Position numbers and translations under genes: made by a program. This document shows, in pieces, positions 1-8,650 of a stretch of 64,000 nucleotides of DNA. Under the pieces are notes generated by a model that worked only from the letters and a program-made list of their open reading frames with translations, did no database searches and was not told where the DNA came from. This DNA is from Blastocatellia bacterium (GTDB taxonomy: Bacteria; Acidobacteriota; Blastocatellia; Pyrinomonadales; Pyrinomonadaceae). The stretch lies in assembly GCA_003488005.1 (NCBI GenBank), contig DNND01000066.1, forward strand, positions 70,313 to 134,312, read 5' to 3'. The number at the start of each line of letters is the position of its first letter. Position 1 is the first letter of the stretch.

Positions 1-2852
1 ATGCCGGTAACGGTCAAACTTTGACTGCCGATTTCGTGCCGACTGATACGAGCAACTACAACAACGCTTCAAAGGACGTGACAATTAACGTTCTGAAAGC
101 GACGCCAACGATCACCTGGAACAATCCGGCCGACATCACTTACCCGACAGCTTTGAGTGCGACGCAGCTGAATGCTTCAGCAAGCGTGCCGGGCTCGTTT
201 ACTTACACCCCGATTTCGAGCACTGTGCTTGACGCCGGTAACGGTCAAACTTTGACTGCCGATTTCGTGCCGACTGATACGAGCAACTACAACAACGCTT
301 TAAAGGACGTGACAATTAACGTTCTGAAAGCGACGCCGACGATCACGTGGAGCAATCCAGTCGACATCACTTACCCGACAGCTTTGAGTGGCACTCAACT
401 GAATGCGACTACCAGCGTTCCCGGAATCCTAACTTACACGCTGCCTGCGACCACTGTGCTTAATGCCGGCAACGCTCAGACTCTGTCGGTCAACTTTGTG
501 CCGACCGATACCACCAACTACAGCAACGCTTCAAAGGACGTGACCATTAGCGTTCTGAAAGCGACGCCGACGATCACGTGGAGCAATCCGGCTGTCATCA
601 CTTACCCGACAGCTTTGAGTGCAACTCAACTTGATGCTTCGGCAAACGTGCCCGGCTCATTCACTTATACGCCGCCATCGGCCACCGTGCTCAATGCCGG
701 TAACGGTCAAACTTTGACGGTCGATTTCGTGCCGACTGATACGACCAATTACAACAACGCTTCAAAGAACGCGAGCATTAATGTTGTCAAGGCGACGCCT
801 GTCGTTACCTGGAGCAACCCTGCGGACATCAACTACGGCACACCATTGAGCGCTACACAACTCAATGCAACCGCGAATGTCCCCGGCACGTTCAGTTACA
901 CGCCGGCGATGGGAGTCGTGCTCAGTGCAGGCAACGGCCAAAATCTTGGCGTGCTGTTTGTTCCCACCGATACGACTAACTATTCCAACAAATCTGAAAA
1001 CGTCTCGATCAATGATTTGAAAGCAACAACCGCCACGAGCGTTTCTTCATCCGTGACCCCTTCCGATCTTGGCCAGACAGTGACCTTTACCGCGACCGTG
1101 TCATCCGGCGGCGGCGTTCCCACGGGCACCGTGCAGTTCAAGGCTGATGGCTCTGATATCGGAAGTCCGCAAACTTTGAACAGCAGCGGCATTGCCACCT
1201 TCTCAACTTCCGCTTTGACTGCTACGACGCATGCAATCGCCGCCGACTATAACGGCGACAGCAATTTCGTCGCGAGCAGTGGGACGCTGGTGGGCGGGCA
1301 AGTAGTTCGAAGTCAACCTTCAATTTCCATCAGCGATGTTTCGATTGCTGAAGGCGATAGCGGTACGAAGCTGGCTAGCTTTACGGTGACGCTCTCGGCC
1401 GCGAGCGATCTAACCGTTACGGTTAATTTTGCAACGGCAAACGGAACGGCAAACTCGAGCGATTATCAGTCGACTTCCGGCACCGTCACGTTTAACCCGA
1501 CCGAGACCACGCAAACGATTGGCGTGACTTTGAACGGCGACACGACGTTTGAGGCAGATGATACCTACTTCGTAAATCTCTCGAGCGCAGATAACGCCAC
1601 CATCGCCGATAACCAGGGCTTGGGCACCATCGTTAATGACGACGCGCAAGGCGGAATCTTCAGCTTTAGCCAGGCTAGTTACAGCGTCGGCGAAAGCGAC
1701 GGCTCGATCACAATCACAGTAAATCGCTCGGGTGATTTGACCGGGTCAGCGGATATTGGCTATGCAACACCGGACAACAGCGCGAGCTTCGCTGTGGTTC
1801 CATGCTCAACCGTAGATGGAATTGCTTCATCTCGTTGCGACTTTACTGCGGCTTCGGGCCAGCTGACTTTCGCGGCGACTGAAAGCTCCAAGACGTTTAC
1901 CATTCTTATTTCGCAGGATTCAATTGTGGAAGGCGGCGAGACGTTCCCGATTACGCTGCTCGATCCGACCGGAGGCGCCGTCTTTGCGACGCCGTCGACT
2001 GCGACGGTTACCATTAACGACGATTTCACTGAGCCGTCAACGAATGTGATCGACGACTCCGAAGTCTTCGTTCGCACCCACTATCACGACTTCCTGAATC
2101 GTGAAGCCGATTCGGAAGGTCTCGCTTTCTGGATCGACAACATCAACAAGTGTAACGATCCGGCGCGTCGTCCTGCGGGCCAGACGGTGGCTGAATGCAT
2201 TGCTTTCCAACGGGTCAGCTTGTCGGCTGCCTTCTTCCTTTCGATTGAATTCCAAGAGACTGGTTATCTGGTCTACCGGCTAAACGGCGCTTCGTTTGGC
2301 AATATTCCGGGCACACCGGTGCCGGTCAGGTTTGACGAGTTTATGGCCGACACTCAGCAGATTGGTCGCGGTGTGGTGGTTGGTCAATCGGGATGGGAGG
2401 CGCTGCTGGAAAATCACAAACAGTCTTTTATCCTCGGCTTTGTGCAACGACCCGGTTTCGTTTCAGCCTACCCATCCTCATTGACACCGGCTGCCTTTGT
2501 TGATGGTCTGTTCTTGAACGCGGGCGTCACGCCGACGACGGCGGAACGGATAGCGGCCATTAACGAGTTTGGTTCGGCTGCGACTTCGACTGACGTTAAC
2601 GCGCGTGCGCGCGCGCTGCGTCGCGTAGCCGATAACGCCGTATTGATTCAACAACACTTGAATCGAGCGTTTGTGTTAATGGAATACTTCGGTTACATGC
2701 GCCGCAATCCTGATGCAGCGCCGGATAATAACTTCGGCGGCTACAATTTCTGGCTGAATAAGTTGAACCAGTTCGATGGCAACTTCATCAAGGCGGAGAT
2801 GGTAAGAGCGTTCATTACCTCAAGCGAATATCGCGGACGATTTGGCAACTAA
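1..2852 (+). CDS. Secreted Ig-like/Calx-beta/DUF4214 repeat protein (5' partial)
   Basis: The reading frame is already open at the window edge (codons from base 3), so the N-terminus and any signal peptide lie upstream. Seen in order: about four and a half copies of a 77-residue Ig/MBG-like repeat (motifs such as TPTITW, FVPTDT, NY), then a bacterial Ig-like domain (about residues 335-430, counting from the TTG at base 21), two Calx-beta domains (about 430-545 and 550-670, each ending in a VNDD or INDD motif), and a C-terminal helical DUF4214 region (about 680-943). Such architectures are typical of extracellular or surface-attached proteins, and DUF4214 is common at the ends of large exported acidobacterial proteins. 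No enzymatic motif is visible. Function is inferred as adhesion or matrix; substrate unknown. The stop is followed by a dispersed repeat, with no clear terminator. Confidence 0.85.
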   Translation, partial: AGNGQTLTADFVPTDTSNYNNASKDVTINVLKATPTITWNNPADITYPTALSATQLNASASVPGSFTYTPISSTVLDAGNGQTLTADFVPTDTSNYNNALKDVTINVLKATPTITWSNPVDITYPTALSGTQLNATTSVPGILTYTLPATTVLNAGNAQTLSVNFVPTDTTNYSNASKDVTISVLKATPTITWSNPAVITYPTALSATQLDASANVPGSFTYTPPSATVLNAGNGQTLTVDFVPTDTTNYNNASKNASINVVKATPVVTWSNPADINYGTPLSATQLNATANVPGTFSYTPAMGVVLSAGNGQNLGVLFVPTDTTNYSNKSENVSINDLKATTATSVSSSVTPSDLGQTVTFTATVSSGGGVPTGTVQFKADGSDIGSPQTLNSSGIATFSTSALTATTHAIAADYNGDSNFVASSGTLVGGQVVRSQPSISISDVSIAEGDSGTKLASFTVTLSAASDLTVTVNFATANGTANSSDYQSTSGTVTFNPTETTQTIGVTLNGDTTFEADDTYFVNLSSADNATIADNQGLGTIVNDDAQGGIFSFSQASYSVGESDGSITITVNRSGDLTGSADIGYATPDNSASFAVVPCSTVDGIASSRCDFTAASGQLTFAATESSKTFTILISQDSIVEGGETFPITLLDPTGGAVFATPSTATVTINDDFTEPSTNVIDDSEVFVRTHYHDFLNREADSEGLAFWIDNINKCNDPARRPAGQTVAECIAFQRVSLSAAFFLSIEFQETGYLVYRLNGASFGNIPGTPVPVRFDEFMADTQQIGRGVVVGQSGWEALLENHKQSFILGFVQRPGFVSAYPSSLTPAAFVDGLFLNAGVTPTTAERIAAINEFGSAATSTDVNARARALRRVADNAVLIQQHLNRAFVLMEYFGYMRRNPDAAPDNNFGGYNFWLNKLNQFDGNFIKAEMVRAFITSSEYRGRFGN
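3..1022 (+). repeat. In-gene 231-bp tandem repeat
   Basis: Repeat boundaries, marked by the codons for ATP(T/V), fall at 99, 330, 561 and 792, exactly 231 bp (77 codons) apart. Bases 1-98 differ from bases 232-329 at only two positions, so some copies were duplicated or homogenised recently, while the copy at 792 is diverged. The array continues off the left edge. Confidence 0.9.
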
Positions 2853-2956
2853 TGATTTGTTGGCGCTGAACTTCGACAGGTCGTGCTACAACGCAGGTCG
2901 TTGCTGGTTAATAGCGTTCCAGCGATTGCTTAGGTTCAACGATCTGTCCTACTGGT

Positions 2957-3180
2957 CTCAGCGCCAAAGGCGCGAAATGCAAAAGCCTGGGGCATCGCCC
3001 CAGGTTAATGCAGGCATTCTTAAGAGCGCTGAGGGGCGCGGAATTTCTGGGCGCCGGACGAACATCTTCTGGCAAATCGCAGCCGCTCATCTTTATGTCG
3101 CGCCTTCAGCGCTTCCTTTCTGAACTGACTTATCCTGGGGCGTTGCCCCAGGCTGTCGCATTTCGCGCCGTTGGCGCTGG
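2957..3180. repeat. Dispersed palindromic element, copy A
   Basis: Fills most of the 2853-3309 intergenic space. The left arm (2957-3004) and right arm (3133-3180) are inverted copies containing CCTGGGGC(A/G)(T/A)(C/T)GCCCCAGG and GCGCCAAAGGCGC-like palindromes. Inner arms near 3020-3045 and 3098-3125 contain AGCGCTGAGG and TTCAGCGCT. The first 48 bases are identical to those of a second copy at 8651. Bases 3181-3309 hold no gene and should contain the rpsO promoter, though no convincing -35/-10 pair stands out. Confidence 0.8.
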
Positions 3181-3309
3181 GTGCCGTCTCGCAAGTGACC
3201 CTCGCTGGACACTCGCGCGGCGTGCGTGCTAACTTACTCCGACTCATAATCTTAGCGGTTACTGTCTAAACACTGATTGTACTGCTGTCAGGGAGGATCA
3301 TTTTAAGTA

Positions 3310-3579
3310 GTGCCTTTAGCAAAAGAAACAAAAGAACAGATTGTTACCGATTTCCGCAGCCACGATGCGGATACTGGCTCGCCTCAGGTTCAGGTGGCTT
3401 TACTCAGCAAACGAATCAACGAGCTTACCGAGCATTTCAAGATTCATAAAAAGGACAACCACTCGCGGCGCGGCCTGCTTAAGATGGTCTCGCAGCGCAG
3501 GAGTTTGCTGGATTATTTGAAGCGCACAGATATTGAACGCTATCATGAGGTAGTGAATCGTCTGGGACTGCGTCGTTAA
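3310..3579 (+). CDS. rpsO: 30S ribosomal protein S15
   Basis: An 89-residue protein of the normal S15 length. It binds 16S rRNA early in 30S platform assembly. Recognised from the family pattern [16 protein letters not shown], followed by [18 protein letters not shown] and the C-terminal [10 protein letters not shown]. Translation starts at GTG (3310), with GGGAGG upstream at about 3291-3296 as ribosome binding site. It lies upstream of pnp in the same direction, the conserved rpsO-pnp order of many bacteria. A structured RNA candidate and a terminator separate the two, so pnp may be only partly co-transcribed. S15 often represses its own mRNA, but no specific site can be identified here. Confidence 0.97.
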   Translation: MPLAKETKEQIVTDFRSHDADTGSPQVQVALLSKRINELTEHFKIHKKDNHSRRGLLKMVSQRRSLLDYLKRTDIERYHEVVNRLGLRR

Positions 3580-3634
3580 TAAGGAATTCAATTAGAGTAA
3601 CGAGGTCACTTCGGATCTCGTATTTTCGAAAGCC

Positions 3635-3700
3635 CGCGTCTATCGAAGAGCTTGCCAAGGTGCCGAACGTGACGGCGAAACTCCCAGGCAAGCGGACGCG
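3635..3700 (+). ncRNA. Structured RNA candidate, glycine-riboswitch-like core
   Basis: Three nested helices can be drawn: CGCGTC (3635-3640) with GACGCG (3695-3700), GCTTGCC (3650-3656) with GGCAAGC (3687-3693), and GCCG (3662-3665) with CGGC (3673-3676). The 3' side contains GAAACTCCCAGGCAA followed by GGAC, very close to the recalled GAAACUCUCAGGCAA...GGAC core of glycine riboswitches, and GCCAAGG resembles its GCCGAAGG element. The usual P2 hairpin and GGAGAG strand are not evident, and pnp is not a typical glycine-regulated gene. It could be a divergent aptamer, an attenuator, or a chance resemblance. Confidence 0.35.
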
Positions 3701-3722
3701 TTCGGCCTTAGCGTAACGCACA

Positions 3723-3771
3723 AAAGGCGGCATGAGTCACGGTTTCCCGGGCTCTTGCCGCCTTTATTTTT
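3723..3771 (+). terminator. Rho-independent terminator between rpsO and pnp
   Basis: A perfect 10-bp stem AAAGGCGGCA / TGCCGCCTTT encloses a 23-base loop and is followed by ATTTTT. It ends rpsO transcripts, or acts as the expression platform for the structured RNA just upstream. Confidence 0.85.
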
Positions 3772-3919
3772 GCGTTCACGATTTCCCAACGCGTCACGTC
3801 GCGTGGGTCAAATTGAAAAACTAAATTGCAAATCGCGAGACGCGCAATTCGCCAAATTACGAATCGCAACGCTCGCGTGCCTGAACAGGTTTCAGGCCAT
3901 TGTCGAAGGAGACAAGAAA

Positions 3920-6058
3920 ATGCCAGTTAAGAAATACCTCAAAGAATCGATCAAATTGGGCGACAAGGATTTGACGGTCGAAACCGGCCGAGTCGCAAAG
4001 CAAGCGGATGGCTCGGTTATTGTCCAGTACGGTGACACGATGCTGCTGGTTGCCGCTGTCGGCGCGCAAACCACGCGCGAGGGAATTGATTTTTTCCCGC
4101 TGACGGTCGAATACCGTGAAGCAAACTATGCAGCCGGACGCATTCCCGGAAACTATTTTCGTCGCGAAGGACGGCCAACCGAAAAAGAAACAATCACCAG
4201 CCGTTTGATCGATCGTCCCTGCCGGCCGCTGTTTGCAGAAGGTTATCGGAACGAAACGCAGGTTATCGCCAGCGTTATTTCTGCCGACCCGGACAACAAT
4301 CCGGACGTGATTGCAATCACCGGCGCGTCATGCGCGCTTTACCTTTCCGACATTCCCTTCCTCAATCCGATTGCCGGCGTGCGCATTGGCCTGATCGAAG
4401 GCCGTTACATTATTAATCCGACCTACGATGAAGTACGCGAATCGCGTTTGAACTTGATTGTTGCTGGAACCGAAGAAGCTATCGTCATGGTTGAGGCCGG
4501 GGCAACCGAAGTCTCCGAAGAGATCATGGTCGAGGCCCTGATGCTGGCGCACAAGGAAATCAATCGCCTCTGCCGCTGGCAGAGGGAATTGTACAAGGCG
4601 CTTGATGTGCAAAAGCGCGAAGTGGTCGCACCTCAACTCAACGAAGAGATGGCCGGCGAGATTGAACGAAACTATGCCGATCGCCTGCGCGTCGCTTTGG
4701 ATACAACGAACCAGGAAAAACGCGATAGTTACGCCGCAGTCGATGCCCTGAAGAAGGAAGTCGTCGAATCCTATCCTGAGGACCAGCCCGAACAGAGACA
4801 GATGGCGAAGAAGATTTTCGATCGGTTGAAGGAGAAAATCTTTCGCGACGACATCCTCGACAAGCGCCGCCGTCCCGACGGCCGCCGTTTCTCGGAGATC
4901 CGTCCGATCAGCTGCGAAGTCGGTTGGCTGCCCCGCGTTCATGGTTCTGCTTTGTTCACCCGCGGTGAAACCCAGGCGCTGGTAACCACGACGCTGGGAA
5001 CCAAGGAAGACGAGCAGTTCATGGATGACCTGGAAAAGGGCGAAGTTAAACGCCGCTTCCTGCTGCATTACAACTTCCCGCATTATTCGGTTGGTGAAGT
5101 TGGCCGCTTTGGTTCGTCGAGCCGGCGTGAGATTGGCCACGGCGCACTTGCTCGTCGGGCGATTGAAGCAGTGCTGCCGGATGAATCAGTTTTTCCGTAT
5201 ACGATTCGCATCGTTTCAGACATTACCGAATCAAACGGTTCGTCCTCGATGGCCAGCGTCTGCGGTGGCATACTTTCGCTGATGGATGCGGGCGTGCCGT
5301 TGAAGGCGCCGGTGGCCGGAGTCGCCATGGGCCTGGTGATGGAAGGAAACAAGTACGCGATTTTGTCTGACATCGCCGGCGCCGAGGATCACTACGGCGA
5401 CATGGACTTCAAAGTCACCGGGACTAAGGAAGGCATCACTGCCTTGCAGATGGACATCAAGATCGGCGGCATTAACTCGCAGATCATGGCCGAAGCGCTG
5501 GAGCAGGCAAAGAAGGGACGTTTGCACATTCTCAGCGTAATGGAACAGGCGCTGGCGACATCGCGCGAAGACATCTCGGCGCATGCACCGCGAATCATCC
5601 AAATCAAAATCAATCCTGATAAGATCCGCGACGTCATTGGACCAGGCGGCAAGATGATCCGATCGCTGGTTGAAGAAACGGGCGCGAAGATCGACGTCTC
5701 CGATGACGGCACAATTTCAATTGCTACTGCAAGCAGTTCGGCGGCTGAGGCCGCAGTTGCCCGCATTCGCGGCATCACGGCGGAAGCTGAGATTGGACAA
5801 ACCTATATGGGAACTGTTTCCCGGATCGTCGATTTCGGCGCGTTCGTGGAAATCTTTCCCGGCACCGATGGACTGTTGCACATTTCGGAAATCGCAGACC
5901 GCCGGGTAAAAGATGTGCGCGACGAGTTAAAGGAAGGCCAGCAGATACTCGTCAAATGCATCGGCAAGGAAGGCAACAAGATCAAGCTTTCCCGCAAAGC
6001 CGTGTTGCGCGATGAAGGTAAGAAGGCAGAGGCCGCCAGCGCAGGCGAAGCCGACTAG
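3920..6058 (+). CDS. pnp: Polyribonucleotide nucleotidyltransferase (PNPase)
   Basis: A 3'-to-5' phosphorolytic exoribonuclease of RNA turnover, usually a trimer and part of the degradosome. The 712-residue product has the full family layout: first RNase PH domain (YREANYAAGRIPGNYFRREG), helical linker, second RNase PH domain (VGEVGRFGSSSRREIGHG, about 390-410; SDITESNGSSSMA, about 430-445; catalytic region GDMDFKVTGT, about 492-502), KH domain (IGPGGKMIRSL, about 570) and S1 domain (VDFGAFVEI...GLLHISEI, about 630-700). The ATG at 3920 is preceded by GAAGGAGA at optimal spacing. The longer open frame from 3755 runs through the terminator region and is not a plausible N-terminus. A strong terminator follows at 6192. 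Confidence 0.97.
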   Translation: MPVKKYLKESIKLGDKDLTVETGRVAKQADGSVIVQYGDTMLLVAAVGAQTTREGIDFFPLTVEYREANYAAGRIPGNYFRREGRPTEKETITSRLIDRPCRPLFAEGYRNETQVIASVISADPDNNPDVIAITGASCALYLSDIPFLNPIAGVRIGLIEGRYIINPTYDEVRESRLNLIVAGTEEAIVMVEAGATEVSEEIMVEALMLAHKEINRLCRWQRELYKALDVQKREVVAPQLNEEMAGEIERNYADRLRVALDTTNQEKRDSYAAVDALKKEVVESYPEDQPEQRQMAKKIFDRLKEKIFRDDILDKRRRPDGRRFSEIRPISCEVGWLPRVHGSALFTRGETQALVTTTLGTKEDEQFMDDLEKGEVKRRFLLHYNFPHYSVGEVGRFGSSSRREIGHGALARRAIEAVLPDESVFPYTIRIVSDITESNGSSSMASVCGGILSLMDAGVPLKAPVAGVAMGLVMEGNKYAILSDIAGAEDHYGDMDFKVTGTKEGITALQMDIKIGGINSQIMAEALEQAKKGRLHILSVMEQALATSREDISAHAPRIIQIKINPDKIRDVIGPGGKMIRSLVEETGAKIDVSDDGTISIATASSSAAEAAVARIRGITAEAEIGQTYMGTVSRIVDFGAFVEIFPGTDGLLHISEIADRRVKDVRDELKEGQQILVKCIGKEGNKIKLSRKAVLRDEGKKAEAASAGEAD

Positions 6059-6137
6059 TCCAGAGAGTGCTGTTAGTTGCGCCCTCTCTTAGACCGAATC
6101 CGCAGCTCTTCAAGAGTTTGGAGCTGCCATTAGCTTG

Positions 6138-6177
6138 GATTTGAGATCTGAAATCTCAAATCTGAAATTTCAAAACA
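6138..6177. repeat. Heptameric short tandem repeat
   Basis: About five 7-bp units of the form AATCTGA/AATCTCA/AATTTCA in a row, partly self-complementary, between pnp and its terminator. Same design as the arrays at 8574, 8938, 10344, 10411, 21677 and 21746, but with a different unit sequence. Confidence 0.7.
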
Positions 6178-6191
6178 GTTGTTCGTTTTCC

Positions 6192-6226
6192 AAAGGAGGT
6201 CTGCATCATGCAAACCTCCTTTTTTA
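6192..6226 (+). terminator. Rho-independent terminator of pnp
   Basis: Stem AAAGGAGGT / ACCTCCTTT with a 13-base loop, followed by an uninterrupted T tract. Confidence 0.9.
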
Positions 6227-6260
6227 TTCGAGTTAGACCTCCGCAAAAGCCCTACCGAAA

Positions 6261-6278
6261 TTGGAAACCCTTTTGCAT
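6261..6278 (+). promoter_or_regulatory. Candidate sigma-54 promoter for the PEP-CTERM gene
   Basis: TTGGAAACCCTTTTGCAT has the GG and GC dinucleotides (6263-6264 and 6275-6276) separated by exactly 10 bases, the -24/-12 spacing of RpoN promoters. PEP-CTERM/exosortase genes in other bacteria are often under PrsR-type sigma-54 control. It implies a leader of about 145 nt. No activator site was identified. Confidence 0.4.
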
Positions 6279-6433
6279 TAGCCATCTTTTCCTATCAACC
6301 AGCGAAAGCGCTTTGCGCTATTTAAAAAAGAACGCGATAAAACATACGCTTTCGCTCCAGAAGTTCACTGTTAAACGTTGTATATCGTTTCCCTTCAAAG
6401 CAAGGGAAGATTCCGAGGAGGGACTTTCAACCG

Positions 6434-7087
6434 ATGATGAGTCGAGCCTTTCGTCCAATTGCCCTAACACTGAGTCTCCTGCTTTTGTGCGGCGCGCCCA
6501 CCCATGCGGCGCCCATTGCAATTAGCCAGGTGATTCAAGTGATTGGCGGCTACCAAAATCCTCCAGAGCTTCGGCTCCGCGCAGTCTCCCAAAACACGAG
6601 TTCGCTCGTGGCTGACGGCGACGGCGCTTCACCGGTTACATCGACCGCGCAGCAGTCATCTGCCGCTGGCGTAGATGTCATTCCCGACAACACCACTGGC
6701 GACGTTGCCACAGCAAGTACTGCGGACACATTGCTCGCGGGAGTTGCCGTCAGCGCCGAGCCACAAGCCGGTGTTGAAGTCGTCGATCAAGGCGACGTCG
6801 AAGGAACGATATGTGACTGCGGCGAGATCACTGTCCCAGGCGGCGGCTTCCCGAAATGGCCGTTACTGTTCCTGGCGGCGATTCCGTTCTTCTTTATTCA
6901 CGGTTGCGATCACTGCGAGACGCCTACGCCGCCAACTACACCGACACCCCCCGGAACGCCTGAAGTTCCCGAGCCCGCATCACTCTTGTTGTTTGGCTCA
7001 GGCCTGGCGGCTTTCGGAGCGGGACTGCGCCGGCGTTATGCTCGCGGCAAATTGGCCGCGCAAATCCAGAATGCGGAGGAGGCCTAA
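6434..7087 (+). CDS. PEP-CTERM sorting-domain protein
   Basis: A 217-residue exported protein. An N-terminal signal peptide (hydrophobic LTLSLLLLCGAPTHAA) leads into a low-complexity Ala/Val/Thr/Asp-rich mature region. A second hydrophobic stretch (about 140-157, WPLLFLAAIPFFFIHG) follows, then a proline/threonine linker, and finally a PEP-CTERM signal: VPEPASLLLFGSGLAAFGAG plus a basic RRR cluster. In known systems exosortase cleaves this tail and exports the protein to the exopolysaccharide matrix. No exosortase gene is in the window. GAGGAGGGA lies about 10 bases before the ATG (an in-frame ATG at 6437 is equally possible). The next gene starts 5 bases after the stop, so the two probably form an operon. 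The substrate role is unknown. Confidence 0.85.
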   Translation: MMSRAFRPIALTLSLLLLCGAPTHAAPIAISQVIQVIGGYQNPPELRLRAVSQNTSSLVADGDGASPVTSTAQQSSAAGVDVIPDNTTGDVATASTADTLLAGVAVSAEPQAGVEVVDQGDVEGTICDCGEITVPGGGFPKWPLLFLAAIPFFFIHGCDHCETPTPPTTPTPPGTPEVPEPASLLLFGSGLAAFGAGLRRRYARGKLAAQIQNAEEA

Positions 7088-7092
7088 TCACA

Positions 7093-8145
7093 ATGTTTAG
7101 ACAAATCCTTCGAAACAAACGCAACTACGGTAAGTTCGCTTTCGCAGCGTTACTGGCTGCCAGTTTCTGCATGGTCCATCCCGCTGCAACCACCTACGCC
7201 AAGAAGCGACGGCCGGCGAAGTATGGAACCATCAAAATTCAGAGCTCACCTGCCGGACTGCCGATCGAAATTGATGGCCGTCCCGAAGGCGAGACATCGA
7301 CGGACTATCGCGCTTTCGATCGCGACCCCGGCGTGCACACGATCGTGATCACTCTACCCGGCGGTCAGCATTGGACTCGCGAGATCGAACTCGACGCCGG
7401 CCGCATCAAATGCGTTGCGCTCAACTACAAGCCGGCGCCGCCAATGAAGTCTCCTTGCCCATATCCTGTAAACGTCTCAGCTCCGGCGCAGGTCAACGAA
7501 GGCGAAATAATTACTTACACCGCCGACGTTGCCTACACGGGCAGTTCGCCACTCAACTACACCTGGACCGTCAGTCCTGCCAATGCCAAGATACTTTCGG
7601 GCCTGGGCACGCCGACGATCACAGTGGATTCCACCGGCCTCGCGGGACAAAAGATTACCGCGATCCTGGTTGTGGACGACGGCTCGGGCGATTCTGCCTG
7701 CCGCCAAACGACGCAGGCGACGACATACGTGCCGCCGACGCCGCCACGCGAGAATCCTTCACGGCAATTTGACGTGTGCTGCAGTTGCTCGTTTGACGAT
7801 CAAAAGGCTCGTCTCGACAATCTGGCGGTCGACTTGCAAAACGATCCGTCAACCACGACCTACGTCATAGCGTACGGTGGTAGATCGAGTCGCATAGGTC
7901 AGGCAGATTTGCTTGGCGCACGCGCTCGCGATTACCTGGTGGCGCAGCGAGGAATCGATCAATCTCGAATTGTAGTTCTCAACGGCGGGTTCCGCGAAGA
8001 AGACTGCGTCGAGTTGTGGATCGTTCCGCGGGGGGCGACACCACCGCAACCTACACCAACGGTTCAGGCGGGCGACGCCAGACCAGCCGCCGGGGCCGCT
8101 GCATCGCCACGGCGCCGGGCGCCGCGTCGTCGAGGCCGTCGTTAA
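7093..8145 (+). CDS. Secreted PEGA/PKD-like protein with OmpA-like C-terminal fold
   Basis: A 350-residue exported protein. After a signal peptide (about 1-36, ending near TTYA) comes a PEGA domain (about 42-115: GTIKIQSSPAGLPIEIDG, then PGVHTIVI), then an Ig/PKD-like domain (about 125-210: SAPAQVNEGEIITYTAD, YTWTVSP), then a domain (about 225-315) with paired cysteines (CCSCSF, EDCVELW) and the rhythm of an OmpA/peptidoglycan-binding fold (ARARDYLVAQRGIDQSRI). The tail is Arg/Pro-rich and very basic. A cell-wall or surface structural role is inferred; no catalytic motif is seen. Its ATG follows GGAGG, and it sits in an operon with the PEP-CTERM gene. A strong terminator follows. Confidence 0.75.
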   Translation: MFRQILRNKRNYGKFAFAALLAASFCMVHPAATTYAKKRRPAKYGTIKIQSSPAGLPIEIDGRPEGETSTDYRAFDRDPGVHTIVITLPGGQHWTREIELDAGRIKCVALNYKPAPPMKSPCPYPVNVSAPAQVNEGEIITYTADVAYTGSSPLNYTWTVSPANAKILSGLGTPTITVDSTGLAGQKITAILVVDDGSGDSACRQTTQATTYVPPTPPRENPSRQFDVCCSCSFDDQKARLDNLAVDLQNDPSTTTYVIAYGGRSSRIGQADLLGARARDYLVAQRGIDQSRIVVLNGGFREEDCVELWIVPRGATPPQPTPTVQAGDARPAAGAAASPRRRAPRRRGRR

Positions 8146-8192
8146 CTAACTGAAACAACAACCAGGCCCACCTGGTCCACCAATGACAAATT

Positions 8193-8229
8193 GGGAGACA
8201 AGTCAAGCGACTTGTCTCCCTTTCTTTTT
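8193..8229 (+). terminator. Rho-independent terminator
   Basis: A perfect 12-bp stem GGGAGACAAGTC / GACTTGTCTCCC with an AAGC loop, followed by TTTCTTTTT. Ends the PEP-CTERM/PEGA operon. Confidence 0.92.
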
Positions 8230-8323
8230 CTGTGACGATCATTGACCTGGCCCAAAGCCCTGTGTTAATCATTGCCGCATCCCCCTTGCTGGTTTTCTTA
8301 ACTCCCACAACAGGAGGCTGCTC

Positions 8324-8512
8324 ATGGGTGACAATGGTGATGGTGGCGGCAGCACAGGCGTCGTCGCAATTCTGGTGATCTTTATTATCATCGTGGTGGT
8401 TGTTTTGTTTGCTTTCCGAGGCCGGTTGTTCGGAGGCGGCGGCACGAAGATTAACGTCAACGTACAAGCGCCTGCGGCGCCCGCGCCCGCAGCGCCGGCG
8501 CCGAGCCGATAA
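8324..8512 (+). CDS. Small single-pass membrane protein
   Basis: A 62-residue protein: a short Gly/Asp-rich N-terminus, one strongly hydrophobic helix (about residues 12-31, [19 protein letters not shown]), a glycine-rich hinge, and a C-terminal tail of Ala-Pro repeats ([13 protein letters not shown]). AGGAGG lies about 8 bases before the ATG, and a terminator follows, so it is a stand-alone expressed unit. The family is not recognised. The layout fits a small envelope-anchored protein with an extended proline-rich arm, but no function can be assigned. Confidence 0.75.
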   Translation: MGDNGDGGGSTGVVAILVIFIIIVVVVLFAFRGRLFGGGGTKINVNVQAPAAPAPAAPAPSR

Positions 8513-8547
8513 GTTCGTTCACTTCGTTTGAGTTTCGTTTGGAGAAG

Positions 8548-8575
8548 GGAGCGCTCGTGAGCGCTCCTTTTTTCG
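8548..8575 (+). terminator. Rho-independent terminator
   Basis: Palindrome GGAGCGCTCGTGAGCGCTCC directly followed by TTTTTT. Ends the small membrane protein gene. Confidence 0.92.
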
Positions 8576-8601
8576 TAAATCCTGAATCGTAAATCGTAAA
8601 T
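8574..8601. repeat. Heptameric tandem repeat, left partner
   Basis: Four 7-bp units CGTAAAT/CCTGAAT/CGTAAAT/CGTAAAT. It is the inverted partner of the TTTACGA array at 8938-8965; the pair brackets palindromic element B. Confidence 0.75.
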
Positions 8602-8650
8602 AGTTAAGAATCCTGTTCGCAGTATTTCCTAGTCCCTTTTTCCTTTTACT

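Noticed and set aside
3..1022. CRISPR or intergenic satellite
   Set aside because: The 231-bp period is an exact codon multiple inside an open frame and encodes Ig-like domains.
2842..3247. Several short open frames on both strands after the first gene
   Set aside because: All lie in palindromic element A and show no protein-like features.
3755..3919. Longer start for PNPase
   Set aside because: Begins inside the terminator hairpin; the ATG at 3920 has a good ribosome binding site and matches the family start.
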